From positions 1 to 50,122 of the forward strand of contig JAGCFU010000089.1 in assembly GCA_017649945.1 (NCBI GenBank): a stretch of DNA of 50,122 nucleotides. Direction: 5' to 3'. Position numbers and translations under genes: made by a program. The notes beneath the pieces are model-generated. The model was not told where the DNA came from. It saw nothing but the letters and a program-made list of their open reading frames with translations, and ran no database searches. This stretch comes from Bacteroidales bacterium. GTDB taxonomy: Bacteria > Bacteroidota > Bacteroidia > Bacteroidales > F082. Positions 23,767 to 31,706 of the stretch are shown piece by piece (within the stretch, counting starts at the first letter, position 1; each line of letters opens with the position of its first letter).

Positions 23767-24785
23767 ACCAACTTCTTCAGCGCATCCACAAAGTTATTGA
23801 TATCCTCTTCCGTCGTGTCAAACGAGCACATCCAACGGACAACGTCTTTATCCAAATCCCAGTCGTAGAAGAAATACTGTTTCTGCAACTCGGTCCACAC
23901 CGTTCGCGGAAGCTGTGCAAAGACTCCGTTGACTTGAACAGGATAAACGACTTTCACCTGAGGGATATCTTTTACCTTATTATATAACAGCTGCGCCATT
24001 TTGTTGGAATGCTCGGCATTTCTGCGCCAGAGCTCATCCTTGAAATATGCCTCGAACTGCACAGCCAGAAATCTCATCTTCGAGCAGAGCTGAAGTCCTT
24101 GTTTGCGGCGGTATTTGTAGTCTTTCGCCAACTCATGATTCAGAAACACCACCGACTCGCCTATCATCAGACCGTTTTTGGTGCCGCCGAATGAAACGAC
24201 ATCGACACCGGCGTCAGTAGTCATCTCCTTGAACGTGCAGTTCAACGCCACCGCTGCGTTTGCGAGACGTGCGCCGTCCATGTGCAGATACATGTTATGC
24301 TCATGCGCCAACTTCGCCAACGCCTTGATTTCACTGATAGTATAAAGCGTCCCAAGCTCCGTCGATTGCGTTATCGTGATGGCTTTGGGCTGCGAATGAT
24401 GCTCGAAACCGAAGCCGTGCATGCGTGTCATCACCAGCTCAGGAGTAAGTTTGCCATCAGGTGTGTCGACAGTCAAGAGACGGCATCCTACGATACGCTG
24501 CGGCGCTCCGCATTCATCCACGTTGACATGCGCTGTCTCGGCACAAATCACCGCCTCATGCGAACGTACCATAGCATCAATGGCCATGGTGTTGGCACCG
24601 GTACCGTTAAACACAAACGACACGACAGCCTGCTCGCCAAAATGTTGCTTGAACAATTTCTCAACGCGAGCGCAATATTCATCGTCGCCATACGCCAAAG
24701 CATGTACCACATTGGCATCGGCTATAGCCTTCAAAACCTCAGGACTGATGCCCGAATGGTTGTCACTTCCGAATCCTCGTTTCAT
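23763..24785 (-). CDS. ltaE: Low-specificity threonine aldolase
   Basis: A 340-residue PLP enzyme of fold type I that splits threonine or allo-threonine to glycine and acetaldehyde. It begins M-K-R-G-F-G-S-D-N-H-S-G and has H-M-D-G-A-R-L-A-N-A in the cofactor-binding region. The Schiff-base lysine lies in S-F-G-G-T-K-N-G near residue 200. Length is typical. The ATG follows the stop of the HdrD/E-like gene by a single base, so it is the last gene of the six-gene redox operon. A direct chemical link with that complex is not obvious: the aldolase itself makes no redox equivalents, though glycine and acetaldehyde can feed redox steps. The gene symbol is by homology. Confidence 0.9.
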   Translation of the reverse strand: MKRGFGSDNHSGISPEVLKAIADANVVHALAYGDDEYCARVEKLFKQHFGEQAVVSFVFNGTGANTMAIDAMVRSHEAVICAETAHVNVDECGAPQRIVGCRLLTVDTPDGKLTPELVMTRMHGFGFEHHSQPKAITITQSTELGTLYTISEIKALAKLAHEHNMYLHMDGARLANAAVALNCTFKEMTTDAGVDVVSFGGTKNGLMIGESVVFLNHELAKDYKYRRKQGLQLCSKMRFLAVQFEAYFKDELWRRNAEHSNKMAQLLYNKVKDIPQVKVVYPVQVNGVFAQLPRTVWTELQKQYFFYDWDLDKDVVRWMCSFDTTEEDINNFVDALKKLV

Positions 24786-24786
24786 A

Positions 24787-26538
24787 TTATTTTTTTAATT
24801 TTTCACAAACAATTTCTGCGATGTCCTGAACCTGCACCGGCGATTTTCTCGCGAATGTCTTGAGGCACAACGGACACGCTGTCACAATCTCATCAGGGTG
24901 GTTGAACATCAGGTCGTTGACCGAATTTTCTGTTATCTCATCGCGTTCCTGCTGTGTCAGATTGAAACTGCCCAGACTTCCGCCGCAGCAGATGCTCAAC
25001 TCTTTCTCCGACTTCGCTTTACGCAGATTGCCAACGCTTTCGATGACTTCACGAGGCTCGTCGTAAACACCGAAGGCTCTTCCGAGCTCGCACGGATCGT
25101 GATAAACATAGTTCACGTCACCCTTGTCGACTTGCAACTTGCCACTTTTTATCAGCTCGTCGATATACTGCGTATGATGTTGAATCTCAATTCCTTCAAG
25201 ATGATATTCCTCTTTGAAAACTTTATAGCAGATCGGACAGGAAAGCACCAATTTCTTAGCTCCCGATTTCTTAATCAGTTCGGTATTTTTCTCAATCATT
25301 GCCTTGGCTTCAGCCGTCTTTCCACTGAGCAACATCGGCCGGCCGCAACAGATACCACCGTCTTTGTCAATAAACTCGTAATCCTCGCCTGCCGCCTCCA
25401 TGATTTGCTTCATCGCACGCATTATTTTAGGCGTGAGTTGGGTCATACAGCCGGCGAAATAGAGGACGTGTGGGTTATTGACGGAGATTTCTCCACTACG
25501 CTGCGCTTCGGTCGAAATGACGTCTAGGTAAGAATGGTCGCTATTAATATTATAAGGTGTAGCCGCTCTCTGGCTGAATTTGATGTCGCACGATTCGATG
25601 CTGACTGGACAAACCATAACACATTTGCCGCACATCAAGCAGGTCTCCGCGATACGTTGTGCTTCCTCAGAATCTTTGTTTCTAAGTTTCTTCATGAAAT
25701 ATGCCGAAGTGTTGTCGCTCATCTTATCATTGACGCTCATCGGGCAGGCGTCGATACACAGACCGCATGAAGGACATGAATAAATCTGCGCCAGAGCGAA
25801 TCCTTTACGAGGCTCACGAGCCTTCAGTCCGGCATGTCTTAACAAGATAAACAGCGCCTCTGTCGGGATGTGCATGTAACGCGTAAACGGCAGCAGACAC
25901 ATAAAAATCATCAAATCGATGGAATACAGCCACCAAAATGCCATGATATTGGTCTTTTCCGCAACCAATCTGAACGGGAAAATCGTCCACAAAGCGAAAC
26001 GAATCATATTATCGGCGAAACCGAACTTCGTTACACGCTTCACTCCCACCATCCCTGAGTAGATCTTCTTCACCACAGCGATGAAAATGCCAGTGATAAT
26101 CACGATGAGGAAGAAATCCATCAGGAAGGCGAACACCGGAGTCTCAGTCGCGAAATGTTTGTAGAAAATCGGGTAATAACAGTTCGTGAATGTGCGCTCA
26201 AAACCCTGAACGTCAACACCTTCGAGCGGTTTGAGCGTAAACAGCATCACGTGACCGATGGCGATAAGCATAAACCAGCCGAACGCAATGGACGAATGCA
26301 TGTAACCGAGAATCGGGTTGCGTTTCCAAATCTTCACATGGAAGAGGCAGTCGCCAAACAGGTCGCGGATGTTAGCCCATGCTGTCTTTGGCGTCACCAA
26401 AGAGCGCCAGAACTGTTTCCGGTCGTCCTTCGGTAGCTGAGCAATGATTCTCAAAAGCCCCACGAGGCAGTACGTCAGCACAAAAGCCATGCCGAGTACA
26501 AACGGGAGCACAAATGGATGGAAAATATACTGGTTCAT
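24787..26538 (-). CDS. HdrD/HdrE-like membrane fusion (NarI-type domain plus CCG iron-sulfur domain)
   Basis: A 583-residue protein. The first 230 residues form a NarI/DsrM-like membrane domain of about five or six helices. H81 and H96, fifteen residues apart, are candidate haem b ligands. Two ferredoxin clusters follow (C-P-S-C-G-L-C-I-D-A-C-P and C-L-M-C-G-K-C-V-M-V-C-P). Then come two complete CCG domains: A-G-C-M-T ... I-C-C-G-R with C-P-I-C, and H-D-P-C-E ... I-C-C-G-G with C-P-L-C. This is the layout of HdrD fused to a quinone-facing cytochrome, as in DsrMK-type and HdrDE-type enzymes. It probably passes electrons between the quinone pool and the soluble HdrABC-like subunits. The start overlaps the previous stop (ATGA), showing translational coupling. 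Family is firm; substrate unknown. Confidence 0.88.
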   Translation of the reverse strand: MNQYIFHPFVLPFVLGMAFVLTYCLVGLLRIIAQLPKDDRKQFWRSLVTPKTAWANIRDLFGDCLFHVKIWKRNPILGYMHSSIAFGWFMLIAIGHVMLFTLKPLEGVDVQGFERTFTNCYYPIFYKHFATETPVFAFLMDFFLIVIITGIFIAVVKKIYSGMVGVKRVTKFGFADNMIRFALWTIFPFRLVAEKTNIMAFWWLYSIDLMIFMCLLPFTRYMHIPTEALFILLRHAGLKAREPRKGFALAQIYSCPSCGLCIDACPMSVNDKMSDNTSAYFMKKLRNKDSEEAQRIAETCLMCGKCVMVCPVSIESCDIKFSQRAATPYNINSDHSYLDVISTEAQRSGEISVNNPHVLYFAGCMTQLTPKIMRAMKQIMEAAGEDYEFIDKDGGICCGRPMLLSGKTAEAKAMIEKNTELIKKSGAKKLVLSCPICYKVFKEEYHLEGIEIQHHTQYIDELIKSGKLQVDKGDVNYVYHDPCELGRAFGVYDEPREVIESVGNLRKAKSEKELSICCGGSLGSFNLTQQERDEITENSVNDLMFNHPDEIVTACPLCLKTFARKSPVQVQDIAEIVCEKLKK

Positions 26539-26846
26539 CGTGTAATGTCTAACAAAATCTTACGAATATTGATGCCGCGCGGACACACCAAAGTGCATTT
26601 GCCGCAAAGCATGCATTTCTGAATCATTTTCTTGGCCTGTTCTTCCTTGCCTCTCTGAAGCATCAGAAGAATCCTGCGGAAGCTCATCTCGGTGAAGTTT
26701 CCGGCAGTGCAAGTCGCTGTGCATGAGCCACAAGCGATGCAGGTGTTGATGTCAGGATTTGTCTCCTTAAGACTGTTGAACGTCGTCAGGTCGACACTGT
26801 CCATCTTGACATGCGAGCTTGGTGATAAACAGAATCCGAAATCCAT
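26535..26846 (-). CDS. Short HdrC-like ferredoxin subunit
   Basis: A 103-residue protein with two four-cysteine clusters, C-I-A-C-G-S-C-T-A-T-C (near residues 38-48) and C-M-L-C-G-K-C-T-L-V-C-P (near 81-92), the spacing typical of HdrC. It lacks the C-terminal half seen in the larger HdrC-like gene of the same operon. It should carry electrons between the flavoprotein and the membrane-bound HdrD/E-like protein. It starts 2 nt after the HdrA-like stop and its own stop overlaps the next start by four bases. No signal peptide is present, so it is cytoplasmic. Confidence 0.85.
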   Translation of the reverse strand: MDFGFCLSPSSHVKMDSVDLTTFNSLKETNPDINTCIACGSCTATCTAGNFTEMSFRRILLMLQRGKEEQAKKMIQKCMLCGKCTLVCPRGINIRKILLDITR

Positions 26847-26848
26847 AA

Positions 26849-27859
26849 CTACCTGTTGTTTATGTAGTTAAACACTTCAACTGCCACTGAGCGTGCCTCT
26901 GCTATGGTGTCGGGCAACGACTTCGGTGCTGTGCAGGTACCGGCGACGAAAACACCATCCTTTGCAGTGTCGTTCATGCCGAGATATGTGTCTTTAATCT
27001 GCATGAAACCGTCGCTGTTGTTGGCAACGCCGAGCTTCTGCTGTATCGCGTCGATGCTCTTGTTCTTCTCCATGCTGCACATCAACACAAGCAAGTCAAG
27101 GGTCATTTTCAATGGCTTACCAAACAAGGTATCCTCCGCCTTGATGACAAGGCGTCCGTCCATGTCCTCCGAGACCTCGCAAACCCTGCCGCGTACACAT
27201 TTCACGTCAAAATCCTTTTGCGTGCGCAGATAAAGGTCTTCGTAACCCGGACCGAACATACGCAAATCCATATAGAATGTGTAAACCTCAGCATCCGGAA
27301 ACACTTCCTTCATCTCGCAGGCTTGCTTCAACGCCGTTGTGCAGCAGACTTTAGAACAATAAGTATTGCACACCTTCACGTCACGGGCGCCTACGCAGTG
27401 CACGAAACCTATTTTCTTCGGGTTGTTGATGCGCTCGTCCTTGCCTGTCCTGAAAAACTTCTCGAGTTCGAGGCTTGTTATCACGTTGTTATATATTCCG
27501 TAGCCGTATTCCTGTTTTCTCTCCGCATTGAAAAGGTCAAAACCCGTCGCAAGCACCACAGCCTTAGCATCGATGGTGGTGTTATCGCTCAAAACGGCCT
27601 TAAAACCATTCTCATTACGTTGAATATCAGCCACTTCGGTATTCATACGGACATCCACTCCTTTCACGTTGGCGAGCATCTGCTCCACCACGTCTTTGGC
27701 AGGATGAAACGCCGGGAACAGCCTGTCCCATTGTGCCACGTGACCGCCGAGGGCGTTGCTTTTCTCAATAATAATAGGTGTCTGCCCGAGCTTCTGCAGC
27801 TGCGTGGCGGCTTCCATTCCGGCGGCTCCGCCGCCGATGATCAATATATTCTCTTTCAT
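26849..27859 (-). CDS. HdrA/QmoA-like FAD protein, short form
   Basis: A 336-residue flavoprotein. An FAD dinucleotide fold opens the protein (I-I-G-G-G-A-A-G-M-E-A-A) and a second nucleotide motif A-T-G-F-D lies near residue 108. The hallmark HdrA iron-sulfur insertion, H-C-V-G-A-R-D ... C-N-T-Y-C-S-K-V-C-C, lies at about 153-175. It lacks the N-terminal and the C-terminal ferredoxin extensions of full-length methanogen HdrA (around 650 residues), so it resembles the core or QmoA. Whether it can bifurcate electrons is open. The frame is open from a TTG at 27874 overlapping the upstream stop, but the ATG at 27859 (11-nt gap) is preferred. It sits between the HdrB-like and short HdrC-like genes. 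Confidence 0.87.
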   Translation of the reverse strand: MKENILIIGGGAAGMEAATQLQKLGQTPIIIEKSNALGGHVAQWDRLFPAFHPAKDVVEQMLANVKGVDVRMNTEVADIQRNENGFKAVLSDNTTIDAKAVVLATGFDLFNAERKQEYGYGIYNNVITSLELEKFFRTGKDERINNPKKIGFVHCVGARDVKVCNTYCSKVCCTTALKQACEMKEVFPDAEVYTFYMDLRMFGPGYEDLYLRTQKDFDVKCVRGRVCEVSEDMDGRLVIKAEDTLFGKPLKMTLDLLVLMCSMEKNKSIDAIQQKLGVANNSDGFMQIKDTYLGMNDTAKDGVFVAGTCTAPKSLPDTIAEARSVAVEVFNYINNR

Positions 27860-27870
27860 AACGTTGATTT

Positions 27871-28941
27871 TCAAACTGATTTAATACATGACGGGCACAT
27901 CGGCTGACCTAAGTCCTTGCCGTTCACACCCTGATATTTCTTTTTCGGGTCGTATGGTATTCCCATCTTCTCAAGCAGCGGCTCGATGGCGACCTGATGC
28001 ATCTGCAAGCCGAGGTCCCACGGGTCGTAACCCATCACCAAGCCTGCCACCTCCTCGTATGTCAAGGCCGGGATACCGTAGCCGTTCTTGCCGTATGTCT
28101 TGCCGGTCTGCTCCGCAATGACATATTGCCATCTGTCTAAGAAATACGGGCATCCCGGACAGTTGGTGATAATCAAATCCGGCTCGTAAGGTTCCATCGA
28201 CTCGAATTTCTTGTGCGTGTTCGACTCAGAATAGCCTCTGTTGGCCTGCACGAAATACTGACGGAAACCGAATCCGCAGCAATGACGGCGCTCAGGATAA
28301 TCGACGACCTCGCCGCCCCATGCCTCAATCATTCCGACGAGGACATGCGGATACTCAGCGCCACCGAAGCCCTTCGACGGAAACATCTTCGAGTAGTGGC
28401 ATCCAATATGTTCGACAACCTTCAAAGGCTTGCCTGTCTTGACATTCACGAGTTTGAACTTAGCTTGTTTTGCAATCTCAAACCTGAATTTATATATAAG
28501 GTCGCTGGCATGTGCAAGATATTTCGGCTTTACGAACTCTTTCTTGCAGGAATCCCACAGATATTGGCGTATTTTCGCCTCGAGTTCAGGATATTCGTGC
28601 CATGTTTCAAGAGTCTCGGTGTAGCATCCGAACGATGTGATACACGAGCACACGTAGTTTTCGTAACCGCTCTCCTTCATCAGCGCAAACTGACGCGCAA
28701 TGATTGTCATCGCCGTCTCCTGCGGTATTGTGTCGCTGTGATAGGCAATGCCGCCACATGTTGTATGATATGGGTTCTCGTAAAAATCCTTGCCAAGTTT
28801 ATTCCTCGTGATGTCCAAAAATGTCACCTCCGAACCAGGCCAAAACGCCTGACGTATGCAGCTTCTCACATAAAAATAATGGTCATCGGGAATGTCTTTC
28901 TGATAATCAGCCCAGATCTTCTGTTTTCCTTCAATAATCAT
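27871..28941 (-). CDS. HdrB-like CCG-domain subunit
   Basis: A 356-residue cytoplasmic protein. The C-terminal CCG domain is complete: I-G-C-H-Y, then H-C-C-G-F-G-F, then N-C-P-G-C-P-Y-F. In HdrB this type of cysteine set holds the unusual noncubane iron-sulfur clusters where disulfide chemistry occurs. The N-terminal half keeps only a partial set: C28, C62 in T-T-C-G-G where a C-C-G would be expected, then C98, C100 and C106. One of the two active-site clusters may therefore be changed or lost. It follows the HdrC-like gene by 29 nt and precedes the HdrA-like gene. The product is probably the catalytic or disulfide-handling part of the complex; the substrate is unknown. Confidence 0.85.
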   Translation of the reverse strand: MIIEGKQKIWADYQKDIPDDHYFYVRSCIRQAFWPGSEVTFLDITRNKLGKDFYENPYHTTCGGIAYHSDTIPQETAMTIIARQFALMKESGYENYVCSCITSFGCYTETLETWHEYPELEAKIRQYLWDSCKKEFVKPKYLAHASDLIYKFRFEIAKQAKFKLVNVKTGKPLKVVEHIGCHYSKMFPSKGFGGAEYPHVLVGMIEAWGGEVVDYPERRHCCGFGFRQYFVQANRGYSESNTHKKFESMEPYEPDLIITNCPGCPYFLDRWQYVIAEQTGKTYGKNGYGIPALTYEEVAGLVMGYDPWDLGLQMHQVAIEPLLEKMGIPYDPKKKYQGVNGKDLGQPMCPSCIKSV

Positions 28942-28945
28942 TTTA

Positions 28946-28975
28946 TATTCAAAGATTTAATATTCAAAATTTAAT
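28946..28975. repeat. 15-bp tandem duplication between hdrC- and hdrB-like genes
   Basis: TATTCAAAGATTTAA is followed at once by TATTCAAAATTTAAT, two nearly equal units that fill most of the 29-nt gap and touch the stop of the upstream gene (28971). It is probably slipped-strand duplication. Confidence 0.5.
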
Positions 28976-29684
28976 GATTTAAGTGTTTTTCCCAGTCGTT
29001 TTCAGTATACACTTTCATGAAATATTCCTCATCGGAAAGATGTTCCTTTTCCGCCTCTTGATGTGCGTCGTTCAACACCTGCTCCATCAACTCGGTGGCA
29101 CCTGTCACGTCGAAAATGTTTTTCAGCTGGTCGAGACTTTCCTTCGGAATCTTACGCAGTCCGCCTGGACCATCGCCGTCGAGGTTAGAACCCATGCGTG
29201 CATGCAAGTCATCCAAATTGTCGTTAATCCACTTACCGACAGGACCGAATTCCTTGTGAGTCTCAAATGCAAAAGTGCGCGGATAAACGCAATAACCGTA
29301 GTTTAAGATATTACTACATAAATCTTTAACCACGATATACTGCTGGCGGCCTTTCTCCGACTGCATGTAAAGCCCGCTTCGCATCGAGAGCTTACGCAAC
29401 GCCATGATGACCAATCCTGGAGCATTAGCTCTTGGACAACGTGTCACGCACGACATGCACTCTCCGCAGTACCAAATCTGATCGCTCTTTAAGAGGTCTT
29501 CCAAATCATCCTCGTTTTTGCGAGCCACAATGTTCACTATGTTTTTGGGATTGTATTTGTAGAACTCCGCGGCCGGACAAACAGCCGTGCACACGCCGCA
29601 GTTCATGCAAGCCTTCATTCCCTCCTTAATCCTGTAATCCTTATATAATTCCTCTACAAGATGTCCTTTGAATCTATATTCCAT
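28971..29684 (-). CDS. HdrC-like iron-sulfur subunit, long form
   Basis: A 237-residue protein with two ferredoxin clusters near the N-terminus: C-M-N-C-G-V-C-T-A-V-C-P (about 26-37) and C-G-E-C-M-S-C-V-T-R-C-P (about 73-84). The remaining 150 residues form a helical extension of the kind seen in HdrC and QmoB/C-type partners. It is the first gene of the six-gene redox operon and has an exact -7 box about 45 bases upstream. It would carry electrons between the HdrA-like flavoprotein and the HdrB-like protein. It is cytoplasmic. The family is clear; the physiological donor and acceptor are not. Confidence 0.87.
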   Translation of the reverse strand: MEYRFKGHLVEELYKDYRIKEGMKACMNCGVCTAVCPAAEFYKYNPKNIVNIVARKNEDDLEDLLKSDQIWYCGECMSCVTRCPRANAPGLVIMALRKLSMRSGLYMQSEKGRQQYIVVKDLCSNILNYGYCVYPRTFAFETHKEFGPVGKWINDNLDDLHARMGSNLDGDGPGGLRKIPKESLDQLKNIFDVTGATELMEQVLNDAHQEAEKEHLSDEEYFMKVYTENDWEKHLNH

Positions 29685-29701
29685 AAAAGTAAATTAGTAT
29701 A

Positions 29702-29719
29702 TAGTAAATCATTTTACTA
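29702..29719. promoter_or_regulatory. Palindrome copy 1 upstream of the redox operon
   Basis: TAGTAAA-TCAT-TTTACTA, a perfect inverted repeat with a four-base spacer. It lies between the predicted transcription start (about 29721) and the start codon at 29684, where a bound protein would block RNA polymerase. Confidence 0.6.
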
Positions 29720-29727
29720 ACAAGGTG

Positions 29728-29735
29728 CAAAAATA
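29728..29735 (-). promoter_or_regulatory. Promoter -7 box for the redox operon
   Basis: The minus strand reads TATTTTTG, an exact match. A second exact copy lies at 29751-29758, so there may be tandem promoters. Palindrome copy 1 is just downstream and copy 2 just upstream. Confidence 0.5.
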
Positions 29736-29761
29736 GCAAATTTTCAATATCAAAAATACTT

Positions 29762-29779
29762 TAGTAAAAAATTTTACTA
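29762..29779. promoter_or_regulatory. Palindrome copy 2 between the redox operon and glmS
   Basis: TAGTAAA-AAAT-TTTACTA has the same arms as copy 1, exactly 60 bp away. It sits upstream of the redox-operon promoter and about 14 bp upstream of a possible glmS -33 TTG, so one regulator could act in both directions. Confidence 0.6.
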
Positions 29780-29810
29780 TTTTTTTTAACAGTTGTATTT
29801 CAGAAAAATT

Positions 29811-29818
29811 TATCTTTG
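29811..29818 (+). promoter_or_regulatory. Promoter -7 box for glmS
   Basis: TATCTTTG, 41 bases before the ATG at 29860. A TTG at 29793-29795 could be the -33 part, though the 15-bp spacer is short. The leader is too short for a glmS ribozyme. Confidence 0.5.
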
Positions 29819-29859
29819 CAGTTTGGAATAATAATTTTGAATCTTAAATTCTGAAAAAA

Positions 29860-31704
29860 ATGTGCGGAATAGTAGCATACATTGGAAAAAGAGACGCTTA
29901 TCCGATTCTTATTAACGGTTTGAAACGCCTTGAATATCGTGGATATGACAGCGCCGGAGTGGCTCTGCTTAACGCGAACGACGAACTCAATATTTACAAG
30001 ACAAAAGGCAAAGTGTCTGATTTAGAGGTCTTTGCAAAAGACAAAGATATCAGCGGACATATCGGCATCGCCCACACTCGCTGGGCTACACACGGCGAGC
30101 CTAACGACATCAACGCACATCCGCACTTGTCACGTTCGGGTAATCTCGCATTGATTCACAACGGCATCATCGAGAATTATCTCACCGTGAAGAAAGAATT
30201 GCAAAAACGCGGCTATAAGTTCCATTCGAGCACCGACACCGAGGTTTTGGTGAATCTCATTGAAGACGTTCAGCTCACACAGAAAGTCGACCTTTTCGAG
30301 GCGACACGTATAGCCCTGAACCACGTCAACGGCGCTTATGCCATCGCTTTGATAGAAAAAGGTCATCCCGACACATTGATTGCAGCGCGTAAAGGCAGTC
30401 CAATGGTCATCGGCATAGGCGAAGGTGAGTTTTTCATCGCATCCGACGCCACACCTATCGTCGGAATGACAAAGCAGGTGGTTTACATTGAAAATGAAGA
30501 GGTTGTGAAGGTAAAACTCGGCGAGGAACTGAAACTCAAGACCATCGACGACGTCGAGATGACACCTTATATTCAAGAGCTCCAGCTGAACCTCGAATCG
30601 ATAGAGAAAGGCGGCTTCGACCATTTCATGCTGAAGGAGATTTACGAACAGCCTACGACAGTGCGCGACACCATGCGCGGACGTCTGCATACCGATATAG
30701 GTAAGATAACACTTGGCGGCATCTTCGATTACGAAAAGAAGATTCTCAACGCTCGCAATATCATCATCGTGGCTTGCGGAACATCATGGCACGCCGCTCT
30801 CGTCGGCAGCTACCTCATCGAGCTGTACGCAGGCATCCGCGTGAAAGTTGAATATGCATCTGAGTTCCGTTACCGTACCCCTGTCATCTTCCCTGATGAC
30901 GTGGTCATAGCCATATCGCAGTCAGGCGAGACGGCTGACACCCTTGCAGCCATTGAGATAGCCAAAGAAAAAGGCGCCACAGTGCTCGGAATATGCAATG
31001 TCATCGGCTCATCGATTTCACGCGTCACCGACGCCGGCGTCTACACTCATGCAGGCCCTGAAATCGGTGTGGCGTCAACAAAAGCATTCACTGCTCAGGT
31101 CACGGTGCTGACAATGCTCGCAATCCATCTCGCAGAACTCAACGGACATATGCCGAAATCAAAAATCATGGAACTCATCCACGAGCTCGACATGATTCCT
31201 GAGAAAATCCAGACGACATTGGAAAGAAGCGCCATCGTGAAAGACATCGCAAATGAGATGAAAGACTGCCACAACGCCATATATCTCGGCCGTCTGCAGA
31301 ACTTCCCGGTCGCTCTCGAAGGCGCACTGAAGCTGAAAGAGATTTCTTACATCCACGCAGAAGGCTACCCTGCCGCTGAGATGAAACACGGCCCTATCGC
31401 GTTGATAGACAAGGACATGCCTGTCATATTCATCGCCACAAACAAGTCGACTTATGAGAAAGTGGTATCCAACGTTCAGGAAGTAAAGGCTCGTCACGGA
31501 AAGATTATCAGCGTGGTGACCGAAGGCGACGTCCTCGTGAAAGAAATGTCGGACTACGTCATCGAAATCCCTGATACTGAATGCACCTACGCTCCGTTGT
31601 TGGCTACAATACCGCTGCAGCTCCTCGCCTATTACATCGCTGTACTTCGCGGCTGCAACGTCGATCAACCTCGTAACCTGGCAAAATCAGTGACAGTAGA
31701 ATAA
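29860..31704 (+). CDS. glmS: Glutamine-fructose-6-phosphate aminotransferase
   Basis: A 614-residue cytoplasmic enzyme that makes glucosamine-6-phosphate from fructose-6-phosphate and glutamine, the first step towards UDP-GlcNAc for peptidoglycan and lipid A. The start M-C-G-I-V gives the N-terminal nucleophile Cys after Met removal. The glutaminase domain runs to about residue 240, with G-Y-D-S-A-G and H-T-R-W-A-T-H-G. Two SIS sugar-isomerase domains follow, with S-Q-S-G-E-T-A-D-T in the first. The C-terminal tail ends N-L-A-K-S-V-T-V-E, the usual end for GlmS. Length is standard. It has its own promoter, and the DUF5686 gene follows after 2 nt. Confidence 0.98.
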   Translation: MCGIVAYIGKRDAYPILINGLKRLEYRGYDSAGVALLNANDELNIYKTKGKVSDLEVFAKDKDISGHIGIAHTRWATHGEPNDINAHPHLSRSGNLALIHNGIIENYLTVKKELQKRGYKFHSSTDTEVLVNLIEDVQLTQKVDLFEATRIALNHVNGAYAIALIEKGHPDTLIAARKGSPMVIGIGEGEFFIASDATPIVGMTKQVVYIENEEVVKVKLGEELKLKTIDDVEMTPYIQELQLNLESIEKGGFDHFMLKEIYEQPTTVRDTMRGRLHTDIGKITLGGIFDYEKKILNARNIIIVACGTSWHAALVGSYLIELYAGIRVKVEYASEFRYRTPVIFPDDVVIAISQSGETADTLAAIEIAKEKGATVLGICNVIGSSISRVTDAGVYTHAGPEIGVASTKAFTAQVTVLTMLAIHLAELNGHMPKSKIMELIHELDMIPEKIQTTLERSAIVKDIANEMKDCHNAIYLGRLQNFPVALEGALKLKEISYIHAEGYPAAEMKHGPIALIDKDMPVIFIATNKSTYEKVVSNVQEVKARHGKIISVVTEGDVLVKEMSDYVIEIPDTECTYAPLLATIPLQLLAYYIAVLRGCNVDQPRNLAKSVTVE

Positions 31705-31706
31705 AA

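Noticed and set aside
23763-29684. A methanogenesis or sulfate-reduction locus
   Set aside because: There is no mcr, mvh, apr, dsrAB or sat gene in the window; the Hdr-like proteins alone do not define those pathways.
29819-29859. A glmS ribozyme or riboswitch in the glmS leader
   Set aside because: The leader is only about 35 bases long, far too short for the ribozyme, and no matching core is present.
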